From positions 75,036,383 to 75,100,382 of the forward strand of contig CM055092.1 of the NCBI GenBank assembly GCA_029204225.1: a stretch of DNA of 64,000 nt. The letters run 5' to 3'. The position numbers were made by a program, and so were the translations under genes. Numbering within the stretch: the stretch's first letter is position 1; each line of letters opens with the position of its first letter. The notes under the pieces were generated by a model. The model saw nothing but the letters and a program-made list of their open reading frames with translations. It did not search any database and was not told where the DNA came from. The stretch is from Diphasiastrum complanatum. Taxonomy: Eukaryota; Streptophyta; Lycopodiopsida; Lycopodiales; Lycopodiaceae. This document shows positions 43,745-55,081 of the stretch, one piece after another.

Positions 43745-44735
43745 CTGAGCCAGTGTCTTGAATAGTCATGTCAATGGAAGGCGTTGAAGGTTCACATGGA
43801 ATAATGTTTTTTCCTTTGAAGTTGATGAACTGATCCTCGATAAAGACTGTATCCCAGCTGAACAATTATAGGCACGCTTGATCAACTATAGGCATGCTTG
43901 AGCCAGTGGCTTGAATAGTCATGTCAATGGAAGGCGTTGAAGGTTCACTTGGAATAATGCCTTTCCCTTTGAAGTCGATAAATTGGTTCTCGATAAAGGA
44001 TGTATCCCGGCTAGGTATCGGGGTCGTACAACTTATAAGTGTTGTCAGGTGAAGTGTATCCTATGAAGATTGTCTTGAGAACTTGGATGTCAAATTTCTT
44101 CCTCGTCTATTTCAGGATCTGCACGTAGGCAATGCATCCGAATACTCATAGGTTCTTCAATGAAGGCTTTGACCATGCCCACACCTCATGGGGTGTTCTG
44201 CCTGAGAGGGCCTTGGCGAACATCTATTTTGGATGTAGGTTGTAGTGAAGACAGCTTCAACCCAAAAGTTCTTTGGCAAAAAAGAGTGTGCCAGCACACA
44301 TTTAGTTGACTTGACCAGGGTATGATTCTTTCTCTTGGCTAAGCCATTAGACTGAGGCGAATAAGGAGTAATAAACTACTGTTCAATGCCTTGGCTCTGG
44401 CAGTACTCCTTGAACTCGGTAGAGATGTATTCTCCACCATTATCGGATCTCAGAGATTTGATTGTCTTACCAATCTCTTTCTCTGCATGCTCTTTGAAGA
44501 TTCTGAAGCAATGGAAAGCTTCTGATTTCTTCTAGGTAAAATATACCATAGTTCTTCTGGAAAATTCATCAATAAAGGTTATAAAATACTTTGTCCTTCA
44601 GTGAAGGATTTTTCATTGGGCCACATATAACTGTATGTACAACATCTAGTAATCCTCTAGCAGTATGCTGATGGCTTGATCTAAGTGGTTGTCTGGTCTG
44701 TTTACCGACTAGACAGTCTTGATAGATTGATCAAC
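43745..44735 (-). pseudogene. Copia A integrase, inverted within the element
   Basis: Read on the minus strand, this stretch gives the integrase that should be here on the plus strand: MKNPSLKDK, EKESYPGQVN-like pieces, ALSGRTPHEVWAWSKPSLKN, VFGCIAYVQILK and FIGYTSPDNTYKLYDPDT, all matching the copy at 61334-62100 in order. Plus-strand copia resumes at 44736. A 162-bp unit (GAGCCAGTGTCTTGAATAGT, at 43748 and 43910) is duplicated in tandem within it. This is an in-place inversion of about 1 kb. Confidence 0.85.
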
Positions 44736-44871
44736 TACCCGACAATGAGTCAGATGAAGATGTTGTTGTTACTCAACAACGACAAATCCAAGGATTGACT
44801 CATTAGCCAACACTTTCTCCAAGAAGATCAAGCCGAGTGTGCACACAGCCCACAAGGTATACTCCTGAGTT
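44736..44871 (+). pseudogene. Copia A linker after the inversion
   Basis: Plus-strand NESDEDVVVTQQRQIQ and a SSRVCTQ-type end match the linker of the 61-kb copy (SESDEDVAAAQQQVPR ... RRSSRVHTQGTR). It is interrupted at 44871 by the nested LTR pair. Confidence 0.75.
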
Positions 44872-45911
44872 TGTGTCATGCCCACAACTGGTCTCGAGTA
44901 GCATGTCTATGCTAGAGATCGGTAGACCAACAACCCGTAAGTTAATTGTGACTATAAGGGAATTGGGGCCCTTATGTGTACATGGTCATAATTAATGGTT
45001 ATAGGCCTAAACACATGGTGGTGGAGTTGGTATGTCTTTCAGTGATCATTGGGGAACTGGATGGTGTGGCCCAGATAGGCTGCAGAGGTGTCCAATGAGG
45101 TGTGCACTACTACTGGTGCTGCATGGGCCTTGGAGGGTATAAGTATACCTATTGGGCTCTCACTAGTGTATGCTTGATTCTGTGATTGGTAGCTACATGC
45201 TGCTAGTGTGATTACTCTTTCCATGATTGTGATTGATCCATAGCTCGGGGGCCAGATCCATATGATCTAGATTTGGTTGGGTTGGTTTATCCACCACCGG
45301 TTCCGTTTGTTGTTGCTTTGTTTGGCATGCTTAGAGTTGGATCATAGAAGTAAGCTTAAGGAGTAACTTTTCCAATTTTAAGTTATGAGGGCAGAACTTG
45401 AAAAAGGGAGGAAGAATGTACTCATGACCACTATTGGTCTTGGGTAGCGTGTCCATGCTAGAGATCGGTAGACCAACAACCCGTACGTTAATTGTGACTA
45501 TAAGGGAATTGGGGTCCTTATGTGTACATGGTCATAATTAATGCTTGTAGGCCTAAATACATGGTGGTGGAGTTGGTATGGGTCTTTCAGTGAGTCATTG
45601 GGGAACTGGATGATGTGGCCCAGATAGGCTGCAGAGGTGTTCAATGAGGTGTGCACTACTACTGGTGTTGCATGGACCTTGGAGGGTATAAGTATACCTA
45701 TTGGGCTCTCACTAGTGTATGTTTGATTCTGTGATTGGTAGCTACATGCTGCTAGTGTGATTTCTCTTTCCATGACTGTGATTGATCCATAGCTTGGGTT
45801 CTAGATCCGTACGATCTAGATTTGGTTGGGTTGGTTTATCCACCACATGTTCCCTTTGTTGTTGCTTTGTTTGGCATGCTTAGAGTTGGATCCTAGAAGT
45901 AGGGCTTTATA
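44872..45911 (+). mobile_element. Nested LTR pair with tiny interior
   Basis: Two direct copies of about 480 bp, 44872 to about 45354 (TGTGTCATGCCCACAACTGG) and 45416 to about 45907 (TGTACTCATGACCACTATTG), separated by about 60 bp that ends in GAAAAAGGGAGGAAGAA, a polypurine tract. The last bases before the interior (TTGGATCATAGAAG) resemble a decayed primer-binding site. AGTT occurs on both outer sides (44868-44871 and 45911-45914), a likely target duplication. The pair interrupts the copia linker. The 3' part (GGGGGCCAGATCC, GATCTAG, TTGGTTGGGTTGG) resembles the gypsy LTR at 2177. Confidence 0.8.
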
Positions 45912-47150
45912 GTTTGCCTATCTTTTAATGCAGGAGTCTACATCAATCGATGAGGCACTTAGCCAACCAGACTCTGATCTCTGGAGAGAAGCAATGGATA
46001 GAGAGTATTCCTCTTTGATCAAGAACCAAACATGGTCACTAGTCGAAGCTCTTGTTGGCTGCAATCTCATCGATTGCAAATGGTTTTCAAGATCAAATAC
46101 AATGCCAATGGAGCGATTGATCGAAGGAATACAAGACTAGTAGCACGAGGATTTGCTCAGATCCCTAACATTGACTACAATGAGACTTTTAGTCCAGTAG
46201 TCAAGCACTCATCAATCCGAGCCCTCCTATTGTATGCTGCAGCAACCGACCTAGAAGTACATCAACTCGATGTACAGACAACTTATCTAAATAGAGTCAT
46301 AACATCTATATGCTACAACCTAAAGGATACATCCATAAAGGTATGAAGCATCATATTTGCAAACTCTATAAGGCACTTTATGGCTTGAAGCAATCAGCCA
46401 GAGCTTGGTTTCAGAGGATCAACACATTCCTCATCCGACAAGGCTTTCAACCAAGCACGGCCGACAGTAATGTCTATTCAAGTCAGTGCAACAATCCTTT
46501 ATAATTATCACCTTGTATGTAGATGATACACTACTTTTCAACAGCTGTATCAATCTGGTGGAGGATGTTAAACCGATGTTGTCTTCTGAGTTCGACATGA
46601 CTAATTTGGATGAAGCTCACTTATGTCTGGACATTCAAATTCACAGAGACAAAGCGAGACGGCTGATATTTATTACTCAACAAAGGTATCTTCACAATAT
46701 TCTTATCAAATATAATTTGATCAATTGTAAATTAGCTCACTCGCCAATGGAACCAGGCCTGCACTTGTCGAAGGACCAATGCCTTCAGACTAAGCAAGAA
46801 GAAGAGCAGATGAGAGAATATCCCTATCAATCGATACTTAGATCTCTCATGTATGCAATGGTCTGCACAAGACCTAACATTGCTTTTGCAGTCAGCTCAC
46901 TCGGCCAATGCATAGTCAATCCTGGCATTACCCATTGGAAGGCTCTTATAAGAGCTATGAGAATTCGAGCTACAATGGACCAGTGCATCTGCTATGGAGA
47001 AGTCAATAATGACAATCTTCATCGGCTCAGAGGATTTTCCAATGCAAGCTAGGGAGGAGATGTAGATAATCGTAAATCTACATCTGGATTTACATTCTTC
47101 TTCAATGGCGGTCCTATATCATGGAATAGTCATAAGCAAACCTCTACAAA
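45912..47150 (+). pseudogene. Copia A reverse transcriptase and RNase H
   Basis: After the nested insertion: SIDEALSQPDSDLWREAMDR, LVARGFAQIPNIDYNETFSP, HQLDVQTTYLNRVI, LYKALYGLKQSARAWFQRIN, IITLYVDDTLLFNS (YVDD active site), LAHSPMEPGLHLSKDQ, MYAMVCTRPNIAFAVSS and, at 47041, GGDVDNRKSTSGFTFFFNGG of RNase H. It ends near 47150, where the sequence changes to GC-rich repeats; the RNase H C-terminus and 3' LTR are missing. At least three frameshifts. Confidence 0.9.
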
Positions 47151-47160
47151 TTTGACTAAA

Positions 47161-47456
47161 CTAGTTGTAATCTTTTACAGGCACCACATGGCCCCGGTGC
47201 GCGGGTCGGCAAGGATCGTCAGAAACCTCAAGGGCGGCCAATTTTCGTGGGCATGGGAAACCGGGTGCGTGCGCGGGCTTTGGGTAGCTCCCAGGTGGGC
47301 ACTGGGCAGTGCGTAGTTGGGCGTCGGACACTTCCCAGGAGGGCGACTGGGCAGGTGGGCGTAGGCAGGCCCGGGCTTCGGGTAGCTCCCAGGTGGGCAC
47401 TGGGCAACACATAGGTGGCGCCCGACAGTAGGAGTCGTGCCCAAGCATGTACACAC
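47161..47456. repeat. GC-rich duplicated block
   Basis: A sharply more GC-rich segment. GGGTAGCTCCCAGGTGGGCA appears at 47282 and 47383, with related GTGGGCG/GTTGGGCG and CCCAGGAGGGCGACTGGGCA between. Overlapping long frames occur on the minus strand in all three frames, which speaks for composition and not coding. It begins exactly where the copia element breaks off. Confidence 0.8.
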
Positions 47457-48978
47457 ATGAGAGTATAGGCAGGTTTGCCTATATGTCTCTCTTGAGGGAA
47501 ACCATAAGAATGTTTATGGGAAATGATTTTGTCTGCCCGGACACATGGCGCCCATGCAGCCAATTTAAAAAGACAAAACAAAAAAAGCCTGTGGTTGAGG
47601 ATGCACCGGGGCCAAACGGCCTCGTGCTCCTTAGATGCAAGGTTCCAAAAGGGAGTCGCTTTTCTTTCCTTTAAAAAAGTAAAAAAATAATAATTTTACT
47701 TATAGGAAACCTATCGAAGGGTCTTCCTCTCTTTGAACCTCCTTTCTTGAGGCTAAAAACGATGAATTCCCATGGGCCCTAGGGATGCCCTTCCAAGGCA
47801 TGAAGCATTGACTTTTTTTTTCATAGGAAAACCTTAAGAATACTTACGGTTTATGTTTTCATAATTTATTATTATGTTAAATTTTTTCCGAATTTTCATA
47901 ACTTGTGTTTTGGATGAAAAAACTTTAGGAAGCCAAATTAGGTGAAGTGAATACACTTCTTGATACAAAAGTAAATATTTTGCATCTTTTTGTATAGAAT
48001 AAAGCCCCACTTCAAGCACTTCAAAACAAGATGAGCCTTTCTCCTACAAAACAAGGTGATTGATATATCATGAGAGTCTCTGCCTTAAGTCAGCCTTTCA
48101 AATTACTACAAAATCGCCAAAAAAAAAAATTGTATTTCAAAAAAATTAAAATTTTTCTAAAAACTCATTCTAATGCTCAAAATAGTGACACCTCAACTTT
48201 TAGTAAATCGTCACAATAGCTTTACCACTAATGCAACAAATAAAAAATTAAAATTAAATTTTAAATCATATTGGTTTGAGAAATCTTACAAATCTAAGAT
48301 TTTCTAAACCTTTTATTTATCGTAAGTAGATAAAATGTATTTCTAAATTTTTTTTATTTTTAGTAGTACATATTTGTACCATTCAAGAGGTTCTTTAAAT
48401 ACAAAGAATGTTTTAGAGGTCATTATGCTCTTAAGAGCACCAGATGCCCAAAGTAATGTAAAGCCATGCATGAGGCTTTATGTCTTTCTTGAAGCTAGGG
48501 TTTACAGTCTGAAACAGACTGTTCTCTCCTTGTAGAAGATAGTTTTTAGAGCTGTAAAAAGGGCGCAATAGGAGGGCGACCTAGCAGCCAGAAGGCCGTG
48601 ACCAGCCATAGAGAGCACGAAGAGCAGAAAAGGAGCTGAATCAGCCTTTCAGAGAGTGGCCATAGTTGGGAAGCTCGTGGAGGAAGAGGAGGTCATGAGG
48701 GTTGTCGCGCACAGCCAGCATAGGAAGACCCATAGCGTGTTTTGGTGTCCAACGGCTATAAGAAATGAGTTCAGCGCAACGGTGCAGGGAAATCCATAAG
48801 ATTTCGCTCCAATCAGATCAACAATATAGATCGGGAGCAGCGTGAGCCACTAGATTTAAGAAAGCCATTGGATGGCATATGAAGTGGACTCAAGGTGGAT
48901 TGAGGGGTAAATAGGCCTTCAACTTCAACAAAAATTTGCACAATCAACCATCAACAAGTGAACACGAATTCAGAAGCA
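47457..48978. other. Spacer, possible LTR/leader of the next element
   Basis: AT-rich and stop-filled to about 48480. 48480-48978 is more balanced (TAGGGTTTACAG, GAGAGCACGAAGAGCAG) and leads into a gag start, so it is presumably the leader and LTR of the copia element that follows. No primer-binding site was recognised. Confidence 0.4.
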
Positions 48979-49679
48979 ATGGCTTCAATCAGCAACATTG
49001 AATCCAAGATATGTACAGTTCTGGATTCTTCAGGATCTAACTTTCTAGCCTAGAAAGTTAAGACATCGTTGATACTAAAGGGTGCAGGACTCTTCCCCTG
49101 GTTGGATGGCACAGAGGAGATGCCTACGACATCAGGCAAAGAGCTACGCGAGTGGAGGGAGAAAAATGACAAGGCAGTAGTCTTGTTATCATCTTCCATC
49201 GAAGATAGTCTCACGCTTGACCTGGCTACACTCTCCAAGGCGAAGGAGATGTGGGATACACTGGTCACGAGATTTCAAATAAAATCATGAAGTCAAATAA
49301 TGATGTTGGAAGATCAGCTGACTAATCCACAGTGGGATGGGAAAGATCTCACATCTTTTATAAGGAAGATGAAGGATCTATTTCTGTCACTACACAATTC
49401 TGGTGCAGAAAATACAATGTCAGCTGAGAAGCAGCTCACTTACCTGTTGAGAGCCTTACCCAGATCTTTCCAGACAACCAGAACCCTACTCGCGAAAGAT
49501 CCTACCATGACCCTTGAAAAGGCAATCGTCGAAATTCGAGAGGAAGTCGAGACGAGAGAGCATCTTGATCACAAAGATGGTTCTGACCAGGCCCTCTACG
49601 ACAACAAAGAAAAGGCCAAGAAACAATTCAAGTCTAAGAGGGAGTCGAATCAAAGGCAGGATCGTGATCAGCAAGCATA
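48979..49679 (+). pseudogene. Copia C gag
   Basis: ATG at 48979 opens MASISNIESKICTVLDSSGS. After an in-frame TAG (49050-49052), ILKGAGLFPWLDGTEE, LSKAKEMWDTLVTRF and, from 49300, MMLEDQLTNPQWDGKDLTSF, LTYLLRALPRSFQTTRTLL, MTLEKAIVEIREEVETRE follow: a near-complete copia Gag in two or three frames. Its C-terminus is basic (KKQFKSKRESNQRQDRD). Confidence 0.88.
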
Positions 49680-50376
49680 AGAGACCAACAAGACAAATGG
49701 AAGAACAAAGGGAGGTCAAAACAGTAGAGTGGAGACAAGAAGACTTGCGTGAGATGCATACGAGATGGGCACACAGTTGATATATGCTGGCTCAATCCGA
49801 AAATTGAATGTATCCAATGCAACAAGAAAGGTCATGCAGCCATGGACTGCCGCCTAAACCCAAGAAACAAATCAGCACAAAGCAGACAGGAGAACGATAA
49901 TAGTTCGTCCTATGTTGAGTAGCCAGAGAGCTCAAAAATGGGCGAATAGAAATAATGCGACTGCCAAAATCTGTGCAGACGCGTGTGCAACGTCAACATT
50001 TGACACACAGGAGGTAATCCTTGATTCAAGAGCTACCTCGTACTTCGTCAAATCAAGATGGATAATGTCTGATTTCCATAGTGTAGATTCTTCAAGATTC
50101 ACTGTTCTTGGAGATGGATCCAAACATCAAGTTAACGGTATTGGTTCGCTGTGGCTCAACACAAATGGCCGAGACAGACGACTTGAAGATGTTCTGTTTG
50201 TGCCTACACTGCAGCAAGACTTGCTTTCTGTTGCAAGAATAGCTTATGCAGGGATGCGTGTGACATTTTTTGATGAAGCATGCAACGTTATTGATGTCAG
50301 TGCCAACACCCTGATCACTCAAGGTAGAAGAAAAGGTGATCTATATCATCTAAGTGTACGCCTACCTGCAGATTAG
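49680..50376 (+). pseudogene. Copia C zinc knuckle, protease, pre-integrase
   Basis: IECIQCNKKGHAAMDCRLNP (about 49808-49860) is a canonical CX2CX4HX4C knuckle. The protease site in 49912-50376 reads VILDSRATSYFVKS: the invariant Gly of DSGA is Arg, so the protease is inactive. LEDVLFVPTLQQDLLSVARI and DLYHLSVRL follow, leading into the pre-integrase domain. Confidence 0.88.
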
Positions 50377-51317
50377 GTGCATCAGACTCATGATGATTTG
50401 CCAGACGCTCTGTGGCACAGGAGACTATGCCACATGAATTTGATGGCACTTTACCAAGCAAGCCATCATGGAGCAATAACAGGGGTCAACATCTAGTATG
50501 CGAACAATTTGACCACTTTTGATGCATGTCTGAAGGGTAAGATGTCACGCACTCCATTTGTCAAAGACTTCTACAGAATGACCAAGATTATGAAGTTAGT
50601 GCATTCTGACATCTGTGGGCCTTTCAATGTGATCTCAGTAAAAGGCTCAAAATATTACACAACCTTCATTGATGATTATAGTTAATTTGCCAAAGTGTAT
50701 TTTATTCAGAATAAATCGAAAGCGCTTGATAAATTCACAAAGTATGTGAATTGGGCAGAGAAATGCACAGGCAATAAAATGAAGCAGATACACCTCGACT
50801 AGCTTCACTGACTTTTGCAATGATCATGACATCATTCACATAAGCATTGCAGCCGCATACACCACAGCACAATGGTGTTGCAGAGAGTAAGAATAGGACT
50901 CTGATGGAAGTTGTCAGATGCATGATGGCCTACTCGAAAGCTCCAAGATTACTGTGGGCTGAAGCAGTAGCTACAGCTGCATACATCCAGAACAGGACAG
51001 AAAAGTCTGGTGTCCCTCACACAACACCACACGAACTATGGTGGGGTAGAAAGCCCAACTTGTCTCACATCAGAATCTTTGGCTGTGCAGCTTATGCACA
51101 TATCCTTGATAAGCTTCGAAAGAAGCTTGATGAGAAAGCTGAACAAGGATTCCTGGTAGGATATGACAATAATTCGTCATACTACAGAGTCTACATGGCA
51201 GACACGAACATTGTGAAGACAGTGAGAGATGTCAGATTCGATGAGAGCAGGACAATGACCAAAAATTATCCTGTCAGCTACGAAGTTTTGGAGAGACAGT
51301 ACTATGATTTGATCTGA
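50377..51317 (+). pseudogene. Copia C integrase
   Basis: LWHRRLCHMNLMALYQASHH (pre-integrase), LVHSDICGPFNVISVKGSKY, YTTFIDDYS then a TAA, FAKVYFIQNKSKALDKFTKY, then from 50847 HTPQHNGVAESKNRTLMEVV with the catalytic-block Glu, TTPHELWWGRKPNLSHIRIF and FLVGYDNNSSYYRVY. The stretch with the second Asp (RSDNG) is damaged near 50800. It ends with a stop at 51317; RT and RNase H do not follow. Confidence 0.9.
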
Positions 51318-52822
51318 TATCATGACATCAGCAGAAGCACTTAGATCATGGCTAATCTGCCACTCTTGTAATTCGTGATTAGTTGTAGATGTTTAATCGC
51401 TCTAATCTAAAGGTTACACGACGTGACTATATACTTTTTGTATTGATGCATAATGGACAAGAGGTCTACTAGTAAGCAAGACAAGAAGTCTGAAGTCTAA
51501 TGTCTGAAGTCCAATGCTAGTAAGTAGGACAAGAATTAGAAGACGAAATATACAGAATACGAATCCACCTACGTACGAGATAATTTCTGTAATAGGATCT
51601 ATAGATCCAAAGTCCGCTAGTAAGCGTGACTCGAATTCGTGAGATAACTGTATCTCTCTCACGCCGACGTACTGCGTGGATCTGCATGTAGTGCTTGATA
51701 GAAACATCAATAGATGATTTTGTAGTCGTTGTGCACATTATTATTCTAAATGATTGTATGATCTTGAATGTTAATTCATCTGCTGCTATTCTTGTGACTA
51801 ATTTGCTTGTTCATTTTATTCCGCGCTCTGGTTTGATCTTTGTTGAATGCTACAGTAATTTGTTAACATAGATTAGAAGTGTCTGACTACTCTCTGAAGG
51901 ATTGTAGGAGTGATACAGCCGACAGTGACCAGCGATCACATCTGAACTCCTGACGAACTGATCTTGTTCGAGAACCTTGTTGTGAAGTCTTTCACTTCGT
52001 TTCATTTCGTGTAGTTTTGCGATCTGAGCTTCCAACATGAATCAATGTTAGCGCAAGTTTTGCTTCGCTTCAATTTGTTTCGTTTTCGTTTAGAATTCGT
52101 CTCGTTTCGTTAGCTTATATTACTGAGCCTGCTTGATTCAACTCGAATGGAAATAATTTGAGTGTCGCGAAACTTTCGCAAATCGTTCGAGAGTCATTGT
52201 TATCAGTTTGTCCACAGAGTCGTTATAGCTAGAATAGTGCATTTTCTTTTTCTTGAGTGCATCATTCTTTTTCGCATCAGATCCAACACACTCTATGTTC
52301 CTTATTTGATATGCAAAATCAAAGCTTTGTAGTGATGAACAAAACACTTTTTCAATAGATGTGTGTTGAAATTGCAAAAGTTTGAAATAACCTTGCCGCT
52401 CCTTTTGATCCAACACACTCCATGTTTTTCGAATTGCAAAAATTTAATCACGTTGGCGCTCATTGTGATCCAATCTATTCAAAGTTTCTTGCATGATATT
52501 CAGCTCAATAAGACTGTTTTCCTTTGATGTGAAAGCTACGAGTCGATGGAAAGAAACTTTGATATGCAATATGATTCACATTTACAAGAGAAGTCATGTT
52601 AGTCAATGGTCGAAAATAGAGCCTTGAAGTATGGACCCCACGCATTGCGGCTACCTAACTTCCAATTAACTACACACGTTATTAGTGAGGTCAAGTCACC
52701 GGAGTTGTGCGGGCAGACCAAAAACTCGGTCGGAGTTTTAAAATCTGACGATTTTCTTTCTTATATGGCATTTCTTAGACAGCCCTTTTAGGGTTTGGAA
52801 CTCCTCTAATGCATCATTTGAG

Positions 52823-52825
<3 letters not shown>
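51318..52825. other. 3' part of copia C region, no RT
   Basis: No RT motif. 51400-51850 has near-repeats (CTAGTAAGCAAGAC 51470, CTAGTAAGTAGGAC 51519, CTAGTAAGCGTGAC 51608) and could be an LTR, but no purine tract or TG...CA boundary was found. 52060-52110 has repeated CGTTTCG/TTTCGTT. 52100-52600 is unassigned. Confidence 0.4.

Positions 52826-52908
<83 letters not shown>
52826..52908. repeat. (CT)n microsatellite
   Basis: An 83-bp uninterrupted CT run, the third long one in the window (also 3324-3465 and 41584-41678). It produces a false Arg-Glu frame on the minus strand. Confidence 0.97.
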
Positions 52909-52911
<3 letters not shown>

Positions 52912-54885
52912 TTGGTCTGGGCAACTCGGAGGTGGCCGGTTTCAGGCAATGGGCGTCGTGAGGATTTTATGACGACCGATGAAGGAATGTGCAGGCACCC
53001 ACTGCACTCCATGACATGCATCAGGGAGTGCATGTAATTGTGCACTCCCTAAGCGGAGCCCATGTCACCATGATGGCACAAACCCAAATAGAGCTTGAAT
53101 ATGTGGGGCCCAAAACACTTATGATCCACAACTTCTTGCCACATGGCATAAGTCTAGCCTAGAACTTGAATTTGTGGGGCCCACAAGAGGGTGACGTAAT
53201 TTCCGGCTTCCATCACTAATTCCATCTGTCAGAATTATGTATTCTCAAAGATTTCATTTGTTAGAGCTCCACACCATGAGTGAGGGCTCAATATTTTCAA
53301 GATAAGATCTCTCGAGGATTGTGTATTATTTGGAGAGCTAAAACTTAGAGTGAAACAAGTTTGTAGAAAAGAATGAAGTCTCCAAACTCAATCTTTGACC
53401 ATTGACTTGTTGTAAGGTTCAATTTTAGATGACACATTTTCGACAATTGGTTCACTTTGTCGTAACACGTGATGATTTGCTAAAAACTAAGTTGTCACTC
53501 TTACGCACTTCAATGAGTTTTTATTTTTATTTATCGCTTTTTTTTTATTACAATTGCAATAGTTTGTTTTCTGAAAATTATAAGCATCTAAATTTATCTT
53601 TTAGATCCCATGACAAGGGGTAGGTTAGAGCAGGGCCCCATAGACAAAGACAACAAAATCAATCTAAAACCGCGTAGCATTCTCGTGCCGTAATGCCAGG
53701 TCTTCAATTTTTCTTTGTGTTTTTGATGCACCTCCAGAGCTGGAATTTGCTTGTCAGGTGAAATTTGGTTGCATCGATCCGGAATTCTCATCCTGCAGTA
53801 AAGGCATCACCAATCCTGTCTAGAATCTATTAGGGATTAAAATCTCAGACATGTCATTACGCAGGGCAAGGCCCGAACCCCTGGGGCCTTCTGTGTTGGG
53901 AGGGCCCTGCCCCACGTGACTCTATGGAGTGGACTATTATTTGTTGCTACACAAGAAACCAAACCTTTCTTTCTGGACTACCTGCATCTTCAAGTAGAAC
54001 AGGCACTTTGATGGAAGCACGCGCCATAGCACCTGTAGCACTGAGCACGTGCTACGTCCCAGCGGCCAGCCGGTTGCGAACAGGGAGCCAAAGTTGGAAA
54101 TCACGCATATGGGCATTGGGCAATCTCCTCGGGATTTCAGTTGGTGGAGGGGTTTGAGTCGGTGGAATGGAATATGATATTCATGAATGATGAGATGGAT
54201 TGGATCGGGATTCCGAATTCCTGTGGACTTGGCCTTCCGATTCCCGAAAGAGGAATTTGCACAATGAATTCCCATGAGGATTTGCTCTTACCTGACCTTC
54301 TTCACCTGTCCATGTTATAGACAGGGTTGACTGTCCGGGCTGCAATATGTTGCACTAGCCTCGCCATCCAGCCTCTAGGTTTGAACTTCGGGGAAGAGCG
54401 TACGTTTTGGAATGCTGTTGACAAATCATTCATCATTGATTGTGAATCTCATGCCCACTCACATACAATTATCAACATGCCACTAGCTGCTATTTATTAA
54501 AATTTCAATTTTCAAGTGATGCTGAATCTGCGATGATCTGACATTCGGATCACTCTGCACTGTCTCTTGAGTCTTGAGTCTGCAGTAAGCTATAATTTGG
54601 TCAACCTGTTTGAAAGGTTCAGGGTTATTATCTTAACTCTGTCGTACGAAGGTATCTGTCTGCATTTATTTATGCCATGTGCTTCCGAAGGTTCCGACCC
54701 CCACAAGGCCCGAGGGCCGAGTCTAAGACTCGGGAGCTATTTCATGACCGCCTCGTGCCTCTTTAAGCTTCTATTTATTGCATAGGCTGATCTATGCGGA
54801 TAAGATTACAATACGTGGAGTGGTGTACAAACTGACGTGTTTCAGTCCAGGCGTCTCCAATTTGCGTTTGTATATTTAGCGTTTG
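52909..54885. other. Spacer upstream of Kelch gene 2
   Basis: No recognised gene. GCAGGGCCC (53630-53638) and GGGCCCTGC (53902-53910) form an inverted repeat about 270 bp apart that might bound a small MITE-like insert. A short hairpin, CCGAGTCTAAGACTCGG, is at 54717-54733. GGTGCATGTAATTGTGCACT-type words occur near 53020-53045. Confidence 0.4.
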
Positions 54886-54898
54886 TATATTTATAAAG
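54886..54898 (+). promoter_or_regulatory. Probable TATA box of Kelch gene 2
   Basis: TATATTTATAAAG lies about 185 bp before the ATG, in a small tandem duplication (GCGTTTGTATATTTA at 54864 and 54879). No longer ORF intervenes. The promoter differs entirely from that of Kelch gene 1. Confidence 0.45.
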
Positions 54899-55081
54899 TG
54901 TATGGACATCGGATGAATCAACATCACCATAGCATGCGCATAGGTACTGGTGTCTGTATTAGAGTACCAGAATCAGGCGTCTTGATGTTGGTCGCTGTTT
55001 ATATTAATAATTAGAGTATCGGAACCCCACGGATCAAAGTTTTCGTTTCATGTAATTCTGCTGATCATTCGTAGTTTTGCC

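Noticed and set aside
47161-47581. Three overlapping 93-117-codon minus-strand ORFs
   Set aside because: All three frames are open at once because of GC-rich composition and an internal repeat; none has a recognisable domain.
53630-53910. MITE bounded by GCAGGGCCC / GGGCCCTGC
   Set aside because: Only 9 bp are complementary, no target duplication is evident and no second copy was seen; noted only as an inverted repeat.
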